Part shown: in pieces, positions 43,780-53,800 of the stretch
Numbering within the stretch: position 1 is the stretch's first letter
How the letters are laid out: every line of letters begins with the position of its first letter
Origin: G963663315 sp965116335
Lineage (GTDB): Bacteria; Pseudomonadota; Gammaproteobacteria; Arenicellales; Poriferihabitantaceae
Direction: 5' to 3'
Length of the DNA stretch: 64,000 nucleotides
Assembly: GCA_965116335.1 (NCBI GenBank)
Contig: OZ220677.1
Location: 2,666,001-2,730,000 of the forward strand
Notes under the pieces: generated by a model
The model's input: the letters and a program-made list of their open reading frames with translations, nothing else
The model's database searches: none
Told to the model about the DNA's origin: nothing
Program-made: the position numbers and the translations under genes

Positions 43780-45750
43780 GTGAAGAAACAGTCCAGTCAA
43801 ACTATCGAGGCTCCCTACGGTTCGTGGCAGAGTCCCTGGACTCTGCAATCTGTTTTCGATGGCGGGTTCGAGCCAGCCTATCCGTTTGTCGTTGATGGAC
43901 AACTGTACTGGCTGGAACACTTGGGTGAGGAAAACGGGCGAGTCGCTGTGATGACGGAAACCCTGTCCGGGGAGCGGCAATGTATCACTCCCGCGAAATA
44001 CAATATCCGTAGCCGTGTGCATGAATATGGAGGCAAGTGTTTTTGTGTGCATGGCGATAGCATCCTGTTCAACAACCGGGGGGATGGTCGTTTGTACAGA
44101 CAACAGTTGAACACGAATTCGCCTCCTCACCTGTTGCCTGCGTCTGCGATTGCAGGTTGTCGGGGTTTTACCGACCTTACCGTATCACGGGATGGTAGCT
44201 GGGTGATCGGTGTGATTGAACTGGAAGCGGACCCGAGTGAACATGAAAACAGCAACCGGATCATTGCGGTTTCGTTGTCGGGCACTGATTCCGGCCGACC
44301 CGACTTTGCAACGCTGGCCGAGGGCGCGGATTTTTATGCCAGTCCGGTGCTTGCCAATGATGGCGCACAGATTGCGTGGCTCGAATGGTCGCACCCGAAC
44401 ATGCCCTGGGATGAGACCCGACTGGTCAGAGCTTCGTTGCAGGTTACGGCAAGTCGTATTGCGGTTACCTCCAGCCAGACTGTAGTGGATGAACCCGGAC
44501 GTTCCGTTTGTCAGCCGGGTTTCACCGATGAAGGGTTATTGCTTTTTGTCAGTGACCATGAGACCACCGACCGCTGGAATTTCCATAGTCACGATGGCAA
44601 CCGGATTTGCCGGTTGACGGATTCGCAGTTCGAGTTTGGTGAACCGCACTGGGTGTTCGGCCAGTCTCGCTGGCAACAATCCGGCGACATGAAGATTTAT
44701 GCGGTGGGATCCAGCCATACGGGTGACCGGATTTTCAGGATTGATACCCAAAGTGGTCAGTCAAACCCGGTCGGCATGGAGTTTGCGGCCTGTCGGCAAC
44801 TTTTCCGCGATGATTCAGGGGCAGTCTGGTTTGTCGGCGGTTTTACCGACCGACAGCCACAGATTTTACGTCTGCAACCGGGTTCGGAGCGGATCGAATG
44901 CTGTCTGTCCTGTGCAACTGACCCAGACCCGGAGCAGTTATCCAGGCCACAGCCGGTCAGCTTCCCGGACGGTAATCAGGCCCCGGTTTACGGCTATTTC
45001 TATCCGCCTTGCAATCCGCACCATGTTGCGCCCGCCGGTACACTGCCGCCCTTGCTGGTGGTGACGCATGGCGGGCCGACCGGCAGGGCGACGCGTGAGT
45101 ATTCCGCGATCAAGCAGTATTTCTGTTCGATTGGATTTGCGCTGCTGGACATCAATCATCGCGGCAGCAGTGGTTATGGCCGAGCCTACCGACAGCAGTT
45201 GCTGGGACAGTGGGGCGTGTTCGATGTAGATGACATTATCAGTGGTATTGATTTCGCTGCCGATCAGGGCTGGATAGACCGGGATCGGGTATTTATTCGG
45301 GGCAGCAGCGCGGGAGGGTTTGTGGTACTCTCATCGCTGACCCGGTATCCGCAAAGATTTGCCGGAGGAGCCTGCTATTATGGTATCGGCAATCTGATTA
45401 CCCTGAGTGAAATCACGCATAAGTTCGAGTCGAAATACACCGATAATCTGGTCGGGGAGGCATTCGACCCGGTTAATGCCAGGTGTCCGGGTAGCCGCTA
45501 TGTCTCGCGTTCGCCGCTGTTTCATCTGGATTCGCTGAATTGTCCACTCATCCTGTTTCAGGGGGAAGACGACAAAATCGTACCCCCGGAGGTTGCGCGT
45601 GAAGTGGTTGACAGCCTGCAAAGAAAAGGGCTGGAATATGAATATACCGAGTATCCCGGTGAGGGACACGGTTTCAGGGCGAAACCGAACCGGCTGGATG
45701 CCTTGAGACGAGAGATTGATTTTTTCGTCAGGATTATCCATTCTGAGTGA
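43780..45750 (+). CDS. S9 family prolyl oligopeptidase-like serine peptidase
   Basis: A 656-residue protein with an N-terminal beta-propeller region and a C-terminal alpha/beta-hydrolase domain. The nucleophile is Ser510 in GSSAGGFVV, the Asp is in LFQGEDDKIVPP and the His in PGEGHGFR. The oxyanion region VTHGGPTGRA is intact. No signal peptide is evident, so it is likely a cytosolic peptidase acting on short peptides. The start is GTG at 43780. hflD follows closely. Confidence 0.9.
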   Translation: MKKQSSQTIEAPYGSWQSPWTLQSVFDGGFEPAYPFVVDGQLYWLEHLGEENGRVAVMTETLSGERQCITPAKYNIRSRVHEYGGKCFCVHGDSILFNNRGDGRLYRQQLNTNSPPHLLPASAIAGCRGFTDLTVSRDGSWVIGVIELEADPSEHENSNRIIAVSLSGTDSGRPDFATLAEGADFYASPVLANDGAQIAWLEWSHPNMPWDETRLVRASLQVTASRIAVTSSQTVVDEPGRSVCQPGFTDEGLLLFVSDHETTDRWNFHSHDGNRICRLTDSQFEFGEPHWVFGQSRWQQSGDMKIYAVGSSHTGDRIFRIDTQSGQSNPVGMEFAACRQLFRDDSGAVWFVGGFTDRQPQILRLQPGSERIECCLSCATDPDPEQLSRPQPVSFPDGNQAPVYGYFYPPCNPHHVAPAGTLPPLLVVTHGGPTGRATREYSAIKQYFCSIGFALLDINHRGSSGYGRAYRQQLLGQWGVFDVDDIISGIDFAADQGWIDRDRVFIRGSSAGGFVVLSSLTRYPQRFAGGACYYGIGNLITLSEITHKFESKYTDNLVGEAFDPVNARCPGSRYVSRSPLFHLDSLNCPLILFQGEDDKIVPPEVAREVVDSLQRKGLEYEYTEYPGEGHGFRAKPNRLDALRREIDFFVRIIHSE

Positions 45751-45765
45751 TTGCGTGATTGGCCG

Positions 45766-46413
45766 ATGTTTCCCAAACCCGATAGAAACCAGACCCTGGC
45801 CCTGGCTGGATTGATTCAATCCTGCGCCCTGGTCTATCAACTGACCACCCGCGACCGGCATGATGAATCGGCTTTGCGTGAATCCGCATTCAGTCTGCTT
45901 CGCCTGGATGCGGACAGCGTGGTCAAGGTTTACGGGTCACCGTCCGGCGTAGACCTGGGGTTACGCACCATGCACCGATTCCTGGCGTACCAGTCAGGCC
46001 CTTCAACCCGGTATATCTATCAATACGCCACAGGGCTTCATCAGTTGAGCGTCAAGCTGGCCAGACTGGCAAAAACCAGCGAAGTGATCCAGTCCGGGCT
46101 TGCACAGATCCGGGTGGAACTCATGGTGGACCCCGACCGGGATGCCCCGGACCCTCCACTGGATGATGACCTGTATGAAGCGATGGCCTCGTTGTATAGC
46201 CATACAATCAGTTATCTGACACCGAGAATCATCGTCCGGGGAGACGCGCACCGGCTACAGAATATGCAGGTTGTACATCGTGTCCGAACCGCATTATTCG
46301 CCGGTATCCGGTCGGCCTGGCTGTGGCATCAACTGGGTGGCAGGAAATGGCAGGTGATGATTCATCGTAAGGATTACATCGATCACGCGAAAACCATCAT
46401 TAACCGCGTTTGA
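45766..46413 (+). CDS. hflD: High frequency lysogenization protein HflD homologue
   Basis: A 215-residue helical protein matching HflD over its length: TLALAGLIQSCALVYQLT at the N-terminus, VYGSPSGVDLGLRTM, and the C-terminal VVHRVRTALFAGIRSAWLWHQLGGRKWQVMIHRKDYI. In E. coli HflD contacts lambda CII and lies beside mnmA. Here it follows an S9 peptidase, so the usual linkage is lost. The ATG at 45766 is preferred over the TTG at 45751. Its housekeeping function is unclear. Confidence 0.9.
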   Translation: MFPKPDRNQTLALAGLIQSCALVYQLTTRDRHDESALRESAFSLLRLDADSVVKVYGSPSGVDLGLRTMHRFLAYQSGPSTRYIYQYATGLHQLSVKLARLAKTSEVIQSGLAQIRVELMVDPDRDAPDPPLDDDLYEAMASLYSHTISYLTPRIIVRGDAHRLQNMQVVHRVRTALFAGIRSAWLWHQLGGRKWQVMIHRKDYIDHAKTIINRV

Positions 46414-46624
46414 TGAATAGCCGGATTGCGTGAATAAAGCGAATACAATCGCTAAGCGTAGCGTTTGACTTATCAAAGCCGTCCGGTGTACAGCATGGGT
46501 CCGATAACCGAAATAACAGGGTATAGCTATGTTTCACTGTGGTCCTCCCCTACAACATCATCCCCCCCCCCTTGAGGGGGAATCCAATCCGCAAACGGTC
46601 CCCACGCTCCAACCCTACTTCTGC
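46414..46624. other. Intergenic stretch after hflD with a partial class A repeat
   Basis: Holds no supported gene. A small stem (CGCTA/TAGCG, 46450-46463) lies shortly after hflD. A partial class A repeat (CCCCCTTGAGGGGGAATCC, followed by half of the CCAATCCG palindrome) occupies about 46562-46595. This marks the left edge of the repeat-rich accessory zone. Confidence 0.6.
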
Positions 46625-46630
46625 TATAAT
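46625..46630 (+). promoter_or_regulatory. Candidate -10 box (TATAAT)
   Basis: A perfect TATAAT lies 31 bp before the ATG of the nuclease-like gene. A GTAAGGA ribosome site lies between them, and the start at 46661 fits this arrangement. No convincing -35 hexamer is visible at the expected distance. Confidence 0.45.
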
Positions 46631-46660
46631 CCACAATCGCTACCCGTAAGGAATGTCAAA

Positions 46661-47323
46661 ATGACCACCGCCACCGCACCCACTCCAGACGAAATCTGGG
46701 CAATCCTGAGAGAAGTCTCCGCCAGCCTGGATAAAACCGCCGCTGCTCAGGATAAAACCGCCGCTGCTCAGGATAAAACCGCCGCTGCTCAGGAAAGAGC
46801 CGCTGTCATAGAGGATGCCAGGCATAAAAAAGCCATGCAGGAAATGGCAGAAATTCGCCAGAGCCAGCGAGAAACCGGCAAACAGATCAAAAAGACCGAA
46901 GCCCTGTTTAATACCCAATGGGGACGGTTAATGGAAAGTCTGGTAGATGGTGATTTGGTTCCGCTCTTGAATCGACGAGGCATTCCGGTTGATTATACGG
47001 TGACCAATGCGAAGAAAAGAGGGCGGGATGATAATTATGAATACGACATTATTGCAGTAAACGGCAAAGAAATAGTTGTAGTTGAAGTCAAGACCACCTT
47101 GCGCGTGCAGGATGTCAGGGACTTTCTGGAGAGTTTAGGTAAGGTTGCGACTCGGATGCCGCGTTTCAAGGATAACACCATCTACGGAGCGATGGCCTGG
47201 TTGCGTGTAGATTCGGAAGCGGATGTTTATGCAGAGCGGCAGGGATTATTCGTCATCAGAGCCACGGGTAGCAGCGCCAGCATCCTCAATCAGGAAGATT
47301 TCAAGCCACAGATTTTCTCTTGA
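46661..47323 (+). CDS. PD-(D/E)XK nuclease-like protein (DUF3782-type)
   Basis: A 220-residue protein. The N-terminal half is a coiled-coil-like segment with a triple DKTAAAQ repeat (24-44) and charged helices. The C-terminal half matches the DUF3782-type PD-(D/E)XK-like fold: GRLMESLVDGDLVPLL, YEYDIIAVNGKEIVVVEVKTTL (Asp and E-x-K) and GKVATRMPRFKDNTIYGAMAWL. The catalytic Asp and E-x-K appear intact, but nuclease activity in this family is unproven. The ATG at 46661 is supported by a ribosome site. It adjoins a dispersed-repeat array, as accessory genes often do. Confidence 0.75.
   Translation: MTTATAPTPDEIWAILREVSASLDKTAAAQDKTAAAQDKTAAAQERAAVIEDARHKKAMQEMAEIRQSQRETGKQIKKTEALFNTQWGRLMESLVDGDLVPLLNRRGIPVDYTVTNAKKRGRDDNYEYDIIAVNGKEIVVVEVKTTLRVQDVRDFLESLGKVATRMPRFKDNTIYGAMAWLRVDSEADVYAERQGLFVIRATGSSASILNQEDFKPQIFS
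46730..46792 (+). repeat. Three perfect 21-bp tandem repeats inside the nuclease-like gene
   Basis: The unit GATAAAACCGCCGCTGCTCAG is repeated three times exactly, encoding DKTAAAQ. A degenerate fourth unit (ERAAV) follows. The 21-bp length keeps frame and equals one heptad per unit, so slippage would change coiled-coil length only. Confidence 0.9.
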
Positions 47324-47340
47324 CTAGGCCACCCATCACT

Positions 47341-47712
47341 CCCTCCTTGAGGGGGAGTCCGCGATACAAGGGCGAAGCCCGCCGGAGAGCGGGTGGGGGG
47401 ATACAATGTCATTCCACGCCCCAACCATCCGTCTTTCCCGCGCAGGCGGGAATCCACAACCGCCGGAACACGTCCCAACCCGATAATCATTCCCCCCTTG
47501 AGGGGGAGTCCAATCCGCTTGCGGATTGGGTGGGGGGACGCAACCGTCATCCTGCGCCCCAACCAGCCGTCTTTCCCGCGCAGGTGGGAATCCACAACTG
47601 CCGGAGGTTGCGGTTACCCGTCATCGTAGGGGCACTCCTTGTGGGTGCCCGCTATCGTTGATACCCGTCCCGATCATTCGCGGGAGGGTACAAGACCCTC
47701 CCCTACGATGAT
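47341..47712 (+). repeat. Left repeat array, outer part (A-B-A-B-C-D modules)
   Basis: Non-coding run of palindromic modules. Class A (CCCCCTTGAGGGGGA plus an inverted ATCCAATCCG pair) is at 47341-47400 (variant) and 47491-47539. Class B (TTTCCCGCGCAGGCGGGAATCC) is at 47429-47460 and 47568-47598. Class C (CATCGTAGGGGCAC...GTGGGTGCCCGCTATCG) is at 47617-47664. Class D (GGGAGGGTACAAGACCCTCCC) is at 47677-47712. B-C-D together form a unit of about 147 bp that recurs. No gene is supported between 47324 and 47777. Confidence 0.8.
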
Positions 47713-47854
47713 GGTTTCGACCACGCGCCAAAATCACGCCAAAATCACCACTTTAGAAAATCACCACTTGACAGGGGATGACTCCTTATAGCAGACTTAC
47801 ACCATCAATATCCGGTAAAAAGCAGGCTAACGCAATGAAAAAAATAGAAATAAA

Positions 47855-47884
47855 TTCAATTAAGTCATTGATTTATGGTATAAT
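47855..47884 (+). promoter_or_regulatory. Extended -10 promoter candidate abutting the 8-bp repeat tract
   Basis: TGGTATAAT (47876-47884) is a perfect extended -10 element. TTCAAT at 47855-47860 is a weak -35 at 18-bp spacing. The predicted transcription start would fall at about 47891, the first base of the GATTACCG tract, so the repeat would form the very 5' end of the transcript. This is a sequence-only prediction. Confidence 0.5.
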
Positions 47885-50800
47885 TGACCGGATTACCGGA
47901 TTACCGGATTACCGGATTACCGGATTACCGGATTACCGGATTACCGGATTACCGGATTACGCTTTTGCGCGTCGGCGTGACGGCCATGAGCGCGTTCGCG
48001 TGGTTGCGCCGTTGCCTGGGTCCGTCCTCCCGGCCTGAATCTTTACCATCTGTCATTCCCCCCACCCGCTCTCCGGCGGGCTCCGCCCTTGTATCGCGGA
48101 CTCCCCCTCAAGGGGGGGGTGATACCAATCCGACAATCATTCCCCCCTTGAGGGGGAATCCAATCCGCAAGCGGATTGGATGGGGGGACAACAACCCGTC
48201 AACGTATGATCCACCCGTCTTTCCCGCGAAGGCGGGAATCCACAACGATATGGAGGTTGCGGCTACCCGTCATCGTAGGGGTGCCCCTTGTGGGTGCCCG
48301 GTATCGTTGGTTCCTGTTCCAACGGTTGCGGGAGGGTACAAGACCCTCCCCTACGATAACGGTCGGGAATCATTCCAACGACATCATGTCGAAGCGAGAA
48401 TCCGCAACCGTCATCCTGCGCCCCAACCAGCCGTCTTTCCCGCGAAGGCGGGAATCCACAACGATATGGAGGTTGCGGTTACCCGTCATCGTAGGGGCGC
48501 CCCTCTGTGGGTGCCCGCTATCGTTGATACCTTTTCCGATCATTCGCGGGAGGGTACAAGACCCTCCCCTACGATAACGGTTCGATCACCACACAAAACT
48601 CACATCATCCGCCGTCTGCGGGCGGGGCTGTTCCGCTTCCTGCTCTGCTTGCCATTATTGCTGGGCCTCGCCGCCGGGGCGCAAGCACAAACCTTATCAC
48701 TCAGCGGCCCTGCCGACGCTAACGAGGGCAACTCCGGCACCAGAGACCTCGACTACACGGTGAGTTTATCACAGGCGCTTACGGGGTCAGACTATGTTGG
48801 ATTTCAAATCTGCTTCACCGGCACCGCTACGATAGATTTAACAGAAGCTGCGACCATTCCCGCGAGTGCCGATTATCAGACGGTTTCAAATACCAATCCC
48901 CTGAATACAAATTGCTCGCCACTTGGTAGTTTCCTCCCAAGCGCATCCCTTACAAAACGCGGTGCAATTATCCGTATCAAGGGCGACACCGACGCTGAAT
49001 CCGATGAGACCGTGATCGCGACGTTGTCTATCACCGGCCAAAGCGGCGGTATCACCCTCGGCACCTCCACCCATACCCATACCATCCTCGACGATGATGA
49101 TACGACTGCTCCCGGCGTCACCTCGATTACGCGCCACTCGCCGACCGCGCTACATACCAATGCCGACAGCCTGACTTGGCGGGTGACCTTCGATGAAGCG
49201 GTGCGTAATGTGGACACGACGGATTTCTCCCTGGTGGTCGCCACCACCTCCGTTGCGTACCCCGGAACCACCGCCCTGGCCGTCTCGCAGGTCTCGACCA
49301 GCGTCTACGACATCACCGCCTCCGGCAGTGGCATTGAGAATTCCGATAATCCGGTCCAACTGAAATTCGACAGCAGCCACGACATCGAGGACCTGTCCAG
49401 CAACGCGCTGCCCGCATCGCCCACGATCAGCGGTGTGAATCACGCCTTCTTACTCGACAACACCGCGCCGACCGTGACCTCAATCGAGCGCCAGTCACCG
49501 ACCACATCCATGACCGATGAAGACACCCTCACCTGGCGGGTGACGTTCGCTGACAGCGGCGGAACGATAGCGAACGTGGACACGGCTGACTTCCAGGTCA
49601 CCGGCACCACCGCCACGATTACCTCGGTATCGGAACACGCGACCAATGTCTTCGACGTCACCGCCACCGGCGGCGACCTGGACAGCCTCACCGGCACGGT
49701 AACGCTGAGCTTCGCCAACACCCACGACATCACGGACGAAGCCGGCAACGCGCTGCCCGCGTCTCCCACCCCCACCTCCGGCACCAATGACAACACCTTC
49801 GAGTTACAGAATGTCATTGACCCCGACGCCCCGAAAGTAGTCTCCATCCATCGCTATGAACAGCCGGTTCAGGGTCTGGGCACCAGTCTGGTCTGGCGGG
49901 TGCGTTTCAACAAACATCTGCCCAATGTGTACGCCTCGGACTTTACCCTGACCGGCACCACGGCCGGACTGGATGTACGCCATGATCTGAGTAATTATGA
50001 TCCGACCACCTACAAAACGATTGTTCACGTGTACGCGCAAGGCGGCGATCTGGACACCGTATCCGGCGCTGTCACCCTGAACTTCGCCAGCAATCACAAC
50101 ATCCGGGATTACGAAGGCAGAAGACTGGCCTCCACCACGCCCTCCGGCGCCAACCAGAAGACGTTCACGCTAAATCCTGCCGAGACCCTGCTCTACTTCA
50201 CCCAACCGGACTACTACGTCAACGAAGGCGATGAAGCGGTGCTGACGGTCAAACTCTCGCGCCTGCAGGAGAACGATACCGATATCCGTCTCTCCGCCAC
50301 CCCGCTCTCCGCCACCGGCAATGGCGTCGACTATCATGGCCAGACCTTCACCGTCACCATCCCCGCCCGGCGCAGCAGTGGCACGTTCAGTATCCGCACG
50401 ACAGATAAGGACGGAAGGGAAGAAGAAGAAACGTTCCGAGTAGACATTCACACGTTCAACCTGACCGGCTTTGCCACGGCCCCTGCCCGGGGCAGCTCTA
50501 CGCTCAACGCCGGCACCTACATTCATATTCTCGACAAGGAAACCGCCGACTATCATGCCAACAGAAAGCCCGGTCTGCTATTTGATACTCCCTCCATGCA
50601 ATGGAACGAAGCCGATGGCTGCACCAGCAAAAGCGATGGCACCGGACCCGGACCGAGCTATCAGGTCAAACTGGAGAAACAACCCTTAGGTCCGGTAGAA
50701 GTCTGGATCAAAGACCCCGATGACGACTATCGCAGTGACCCGGTCGCTACAGGTCGCCTGTATGTCGCCAACAGACGATTCCTGAGCCGATACATTAACG

Positions 50801-53800
50801 AGGAGAATGACCAAGTGCAAAAGTGGAAGGACGATACCCACACCGTCCTGCACTTCACCCCCGACAACTGGAATACCTGGCAACGGGTTCAGGTCAGGAT
50901 TCGATGCGCCGACCATTACACCGCACAGATTCCCATTGTGCATCGTCTGTATACCAACTACACCGACGACAAGGGCAAACTCAGTCATGCCTATCCCGGC
51001 TATACCGGGGTGGTCAATCAGACCTGGAGCGTCCAGGTTCGGGTACACGACTCTGAGCCACCGATTGTAGTGAAAGGTCTGCCACCAGAAGGCCAGTCCA
51101 TTGCCATAGACGAAGGTGGACATCAAGACTTTCAGATCACCTTGAGTCCATCGGCCTTTGCGCATGACAGTTCACTGACGGTCTATCTGTCCGCCCGGGG
51201 CGGCAAGGCCGCCGGAGTCAAACGCAGGGATGGCGATGCCCAATCCTGTGGGGGTCCACTGGATGACTGTTTGATCTTCACGCCGTCCAACCGCACACAA
51301 TGGGTGCGGGTTTTTGCCATCAATCCCGGTCTGGATCAACTGAAAGTAGAGATTCCGCAACTGCAATGGGGAGACCTCTATCATGTACGCGACTGGGAGA
51401 TGACCTGGCCGATACAGGTATTGGAAGGACAGAATGCGCCACAGAATGCGCCGGCAGAAAGTGAACAAGCCAGCTATCAGCCGGTGACTTGTGTATCAGA
51501 TGCCCTGCTTACTGATGTTACGGACTATTCGAACGAGACCTGGCGAAGTTCGGTTGATCATGTCGAGCGCTGGAGCCGGGTACTGGCGGCCTTTGGCGTG
51601 GATAACGCCTACAGCAATAATCCGATGACCATTGCCGAGGCGCAGGCGCAGGCAGACCGTGGTCTTGGGCGTTGGCTGCCGATTGTTCCTGCCCTGCAAT
51701 GTCTGGAGAACCCGCCACAGGAACAGCCACAAGTGGAAGAAGAAACCATACCACCCCCCACTGTACCTGAACTCAGTCTGTCGGCAGGTTCTGCCATAGA
51801 TGAGGGGGGTACTGCCACCTTCACCGTCACCGCAGATAGCGCGCCTCAATCTGATCTGACGATTGGCTATACGGTGAGTCAAAGCGGAGACTATCTCGAT
51901 GCACCGGGTAGTGGAGCAAGAGCCGTGACTCTGGTGGCCGGAGCGACCACTGTTTCGGTCGCTATCGGTACAGTAGACGATGCGGCGGATGAGGTCGATG
52001 GTGCAGTGAGTGTTACAGTAGACACCGGCAACGGCTATACCATAGCCACCAACCAGGACAGCGCATCGGTCCCGGTGCGTGACAATGACGAACCGGTCGT
52101 GCGGATTAGTGCAGGCAGTGGTATCACAGAAGGAGATTCTGCCACCTTTACCGTAACCGCCCATCCGGTGCCTGCCGTGCCACTCGATATGACCGTCACT
52201 GTGGCCCAGAACGGAGAGTTTGCGACCAGTGGAGAGACCGGAACCCGCAGCCTCACGATTCCCACCTCTGGCAGTATAGACATAGCCGTCGATACGATAG
52301 ATGACGCGGTAGACGAACCGGATGGTTCCATTAGCGCTACGATAAATACCGGCGCTGGCTACATAGTGGCGGAAGCGCCGAACCACACGGCAAGCGTTAC
52401 CGTATCTGATAACGATGTCACACTATCCTCCGGCCCCACCCTCTCAATCGGTGATGCCACTTTGCATGAGAACCAGCGTACCGGGTACTTCACCATCACC
52501 TTGAGTGAAGCCATGCAATGGCCGGTCACCTTCTACTATGCCACGCAGGATTCCAACCCGGTATCGGCAAGGGCAGGGGAAGACTATATCGCCTGGCAAC
52601 GCGCCTGGAAGTTACGCAGTACCATCAATCCCGGTCAAACCGAAAAGAAAATCTATGTGCGGCTGTATAACGACAATCATGATGAAGACCCGGAAACCTT
52701 CCAGATGGTGATATACGATGCCGGAGTCAGTGGAGCGGATGCAACGGTAGCCATAGCCGACAGTACCGCAACCGGCACCATCATCAATGATGATCCGATG
52801 CCGCAAGCCTGGCTGACCCGATTCGGTCGCACGATAGCCCAACAAGCCATAGATGGACTGTCTGACCGCATCGCAGACAATCGTACTGCCGGAACACAAG
52901 GCACGGTAGCCGGACAAGCCTTTACGCTGGGCGCATCCAGCCAATCAGAATCCGTCCTGTCTCATTCCAGTATCCATTCGATGGATGATGACTTCGCTCA
53001 CTCCACCGATGCGGTACATGACCGGCATTACTTCGGCGGCACACAGAGCCAGTCTTACGATATGACAGTACGGGAAGCCTTACTCAACAGTTCCTTTACC
53101 GCCACCGGTGAGAAAGATGCGACAGGCGGCAGTGTATCCTTCTGGGGACGGGCCACACAAGGTCACTTCGATGGACGGGAAGGCGCCTTCTCATTAGACG
53201 GAGAGACCACCACTGCCTTATTGGGTACAGACTATGCCAAAGACAACTGGCTGATTGGACTGACTCTGATACAAAGTGATGGAGAAGGCCGTTATACCGA
53301 TACCGAACCTGACACCCGCACGCATTCACAACTGTGTACTCAGCAGATGTCCGCACAGACAAGACAAGTCCTGTGTGAAGGTGCGGTACGCGAAGGCGAT
53401 GGCGAAGTAGAAGCCTCGCTGACTGCGATTACGCCGTATGCCTCCATTCAAGCCTCTGATTCAATCCGTCTGTGGGGTACGCTTGGACAGGGTAGTGGAG
53501 AAGTCACATTACAACCGGAATTGGGCGATTCACTGACTGCCGACATCTCCTGGGACATGGCCGCCATAGGCATGAGAGGAGATTTGTTACAAGCTCAAGA
53601 GAGTGGACTCTCTCTGGCGCTGACTGCCGATGCCTTATGGTCGCGTACCGAGTCAGACCAGACTCATGCACTGGCGGCTTCCGATGCCAGCACGACACGT
53701 ATTCGGGCTGGACTGGAGAGTAGCTGGAAGAAGAATCTGGAACAGGGTTCGGTTACGCCCCGTCTGGAAGTCGGTATCAGGCAGGATGGCGGCGATGCAG

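Noticed and set aside
47778..48038. 86-codon ORF starting upstream of the 8-bp repeat, as a separate gene
   Set aside because: Half of it is repeat-encoded (TGLPDYRI) and it ends in low-complexity sequence. It is better explained as the out-of-frame reading of a phase-variable leader.
47341..48579. CRISPR array
   Set aside because: The repeats are of several classes with irregular spacing and internal palindromes, there are no uniform spacers, and no cas genes occur in the window.
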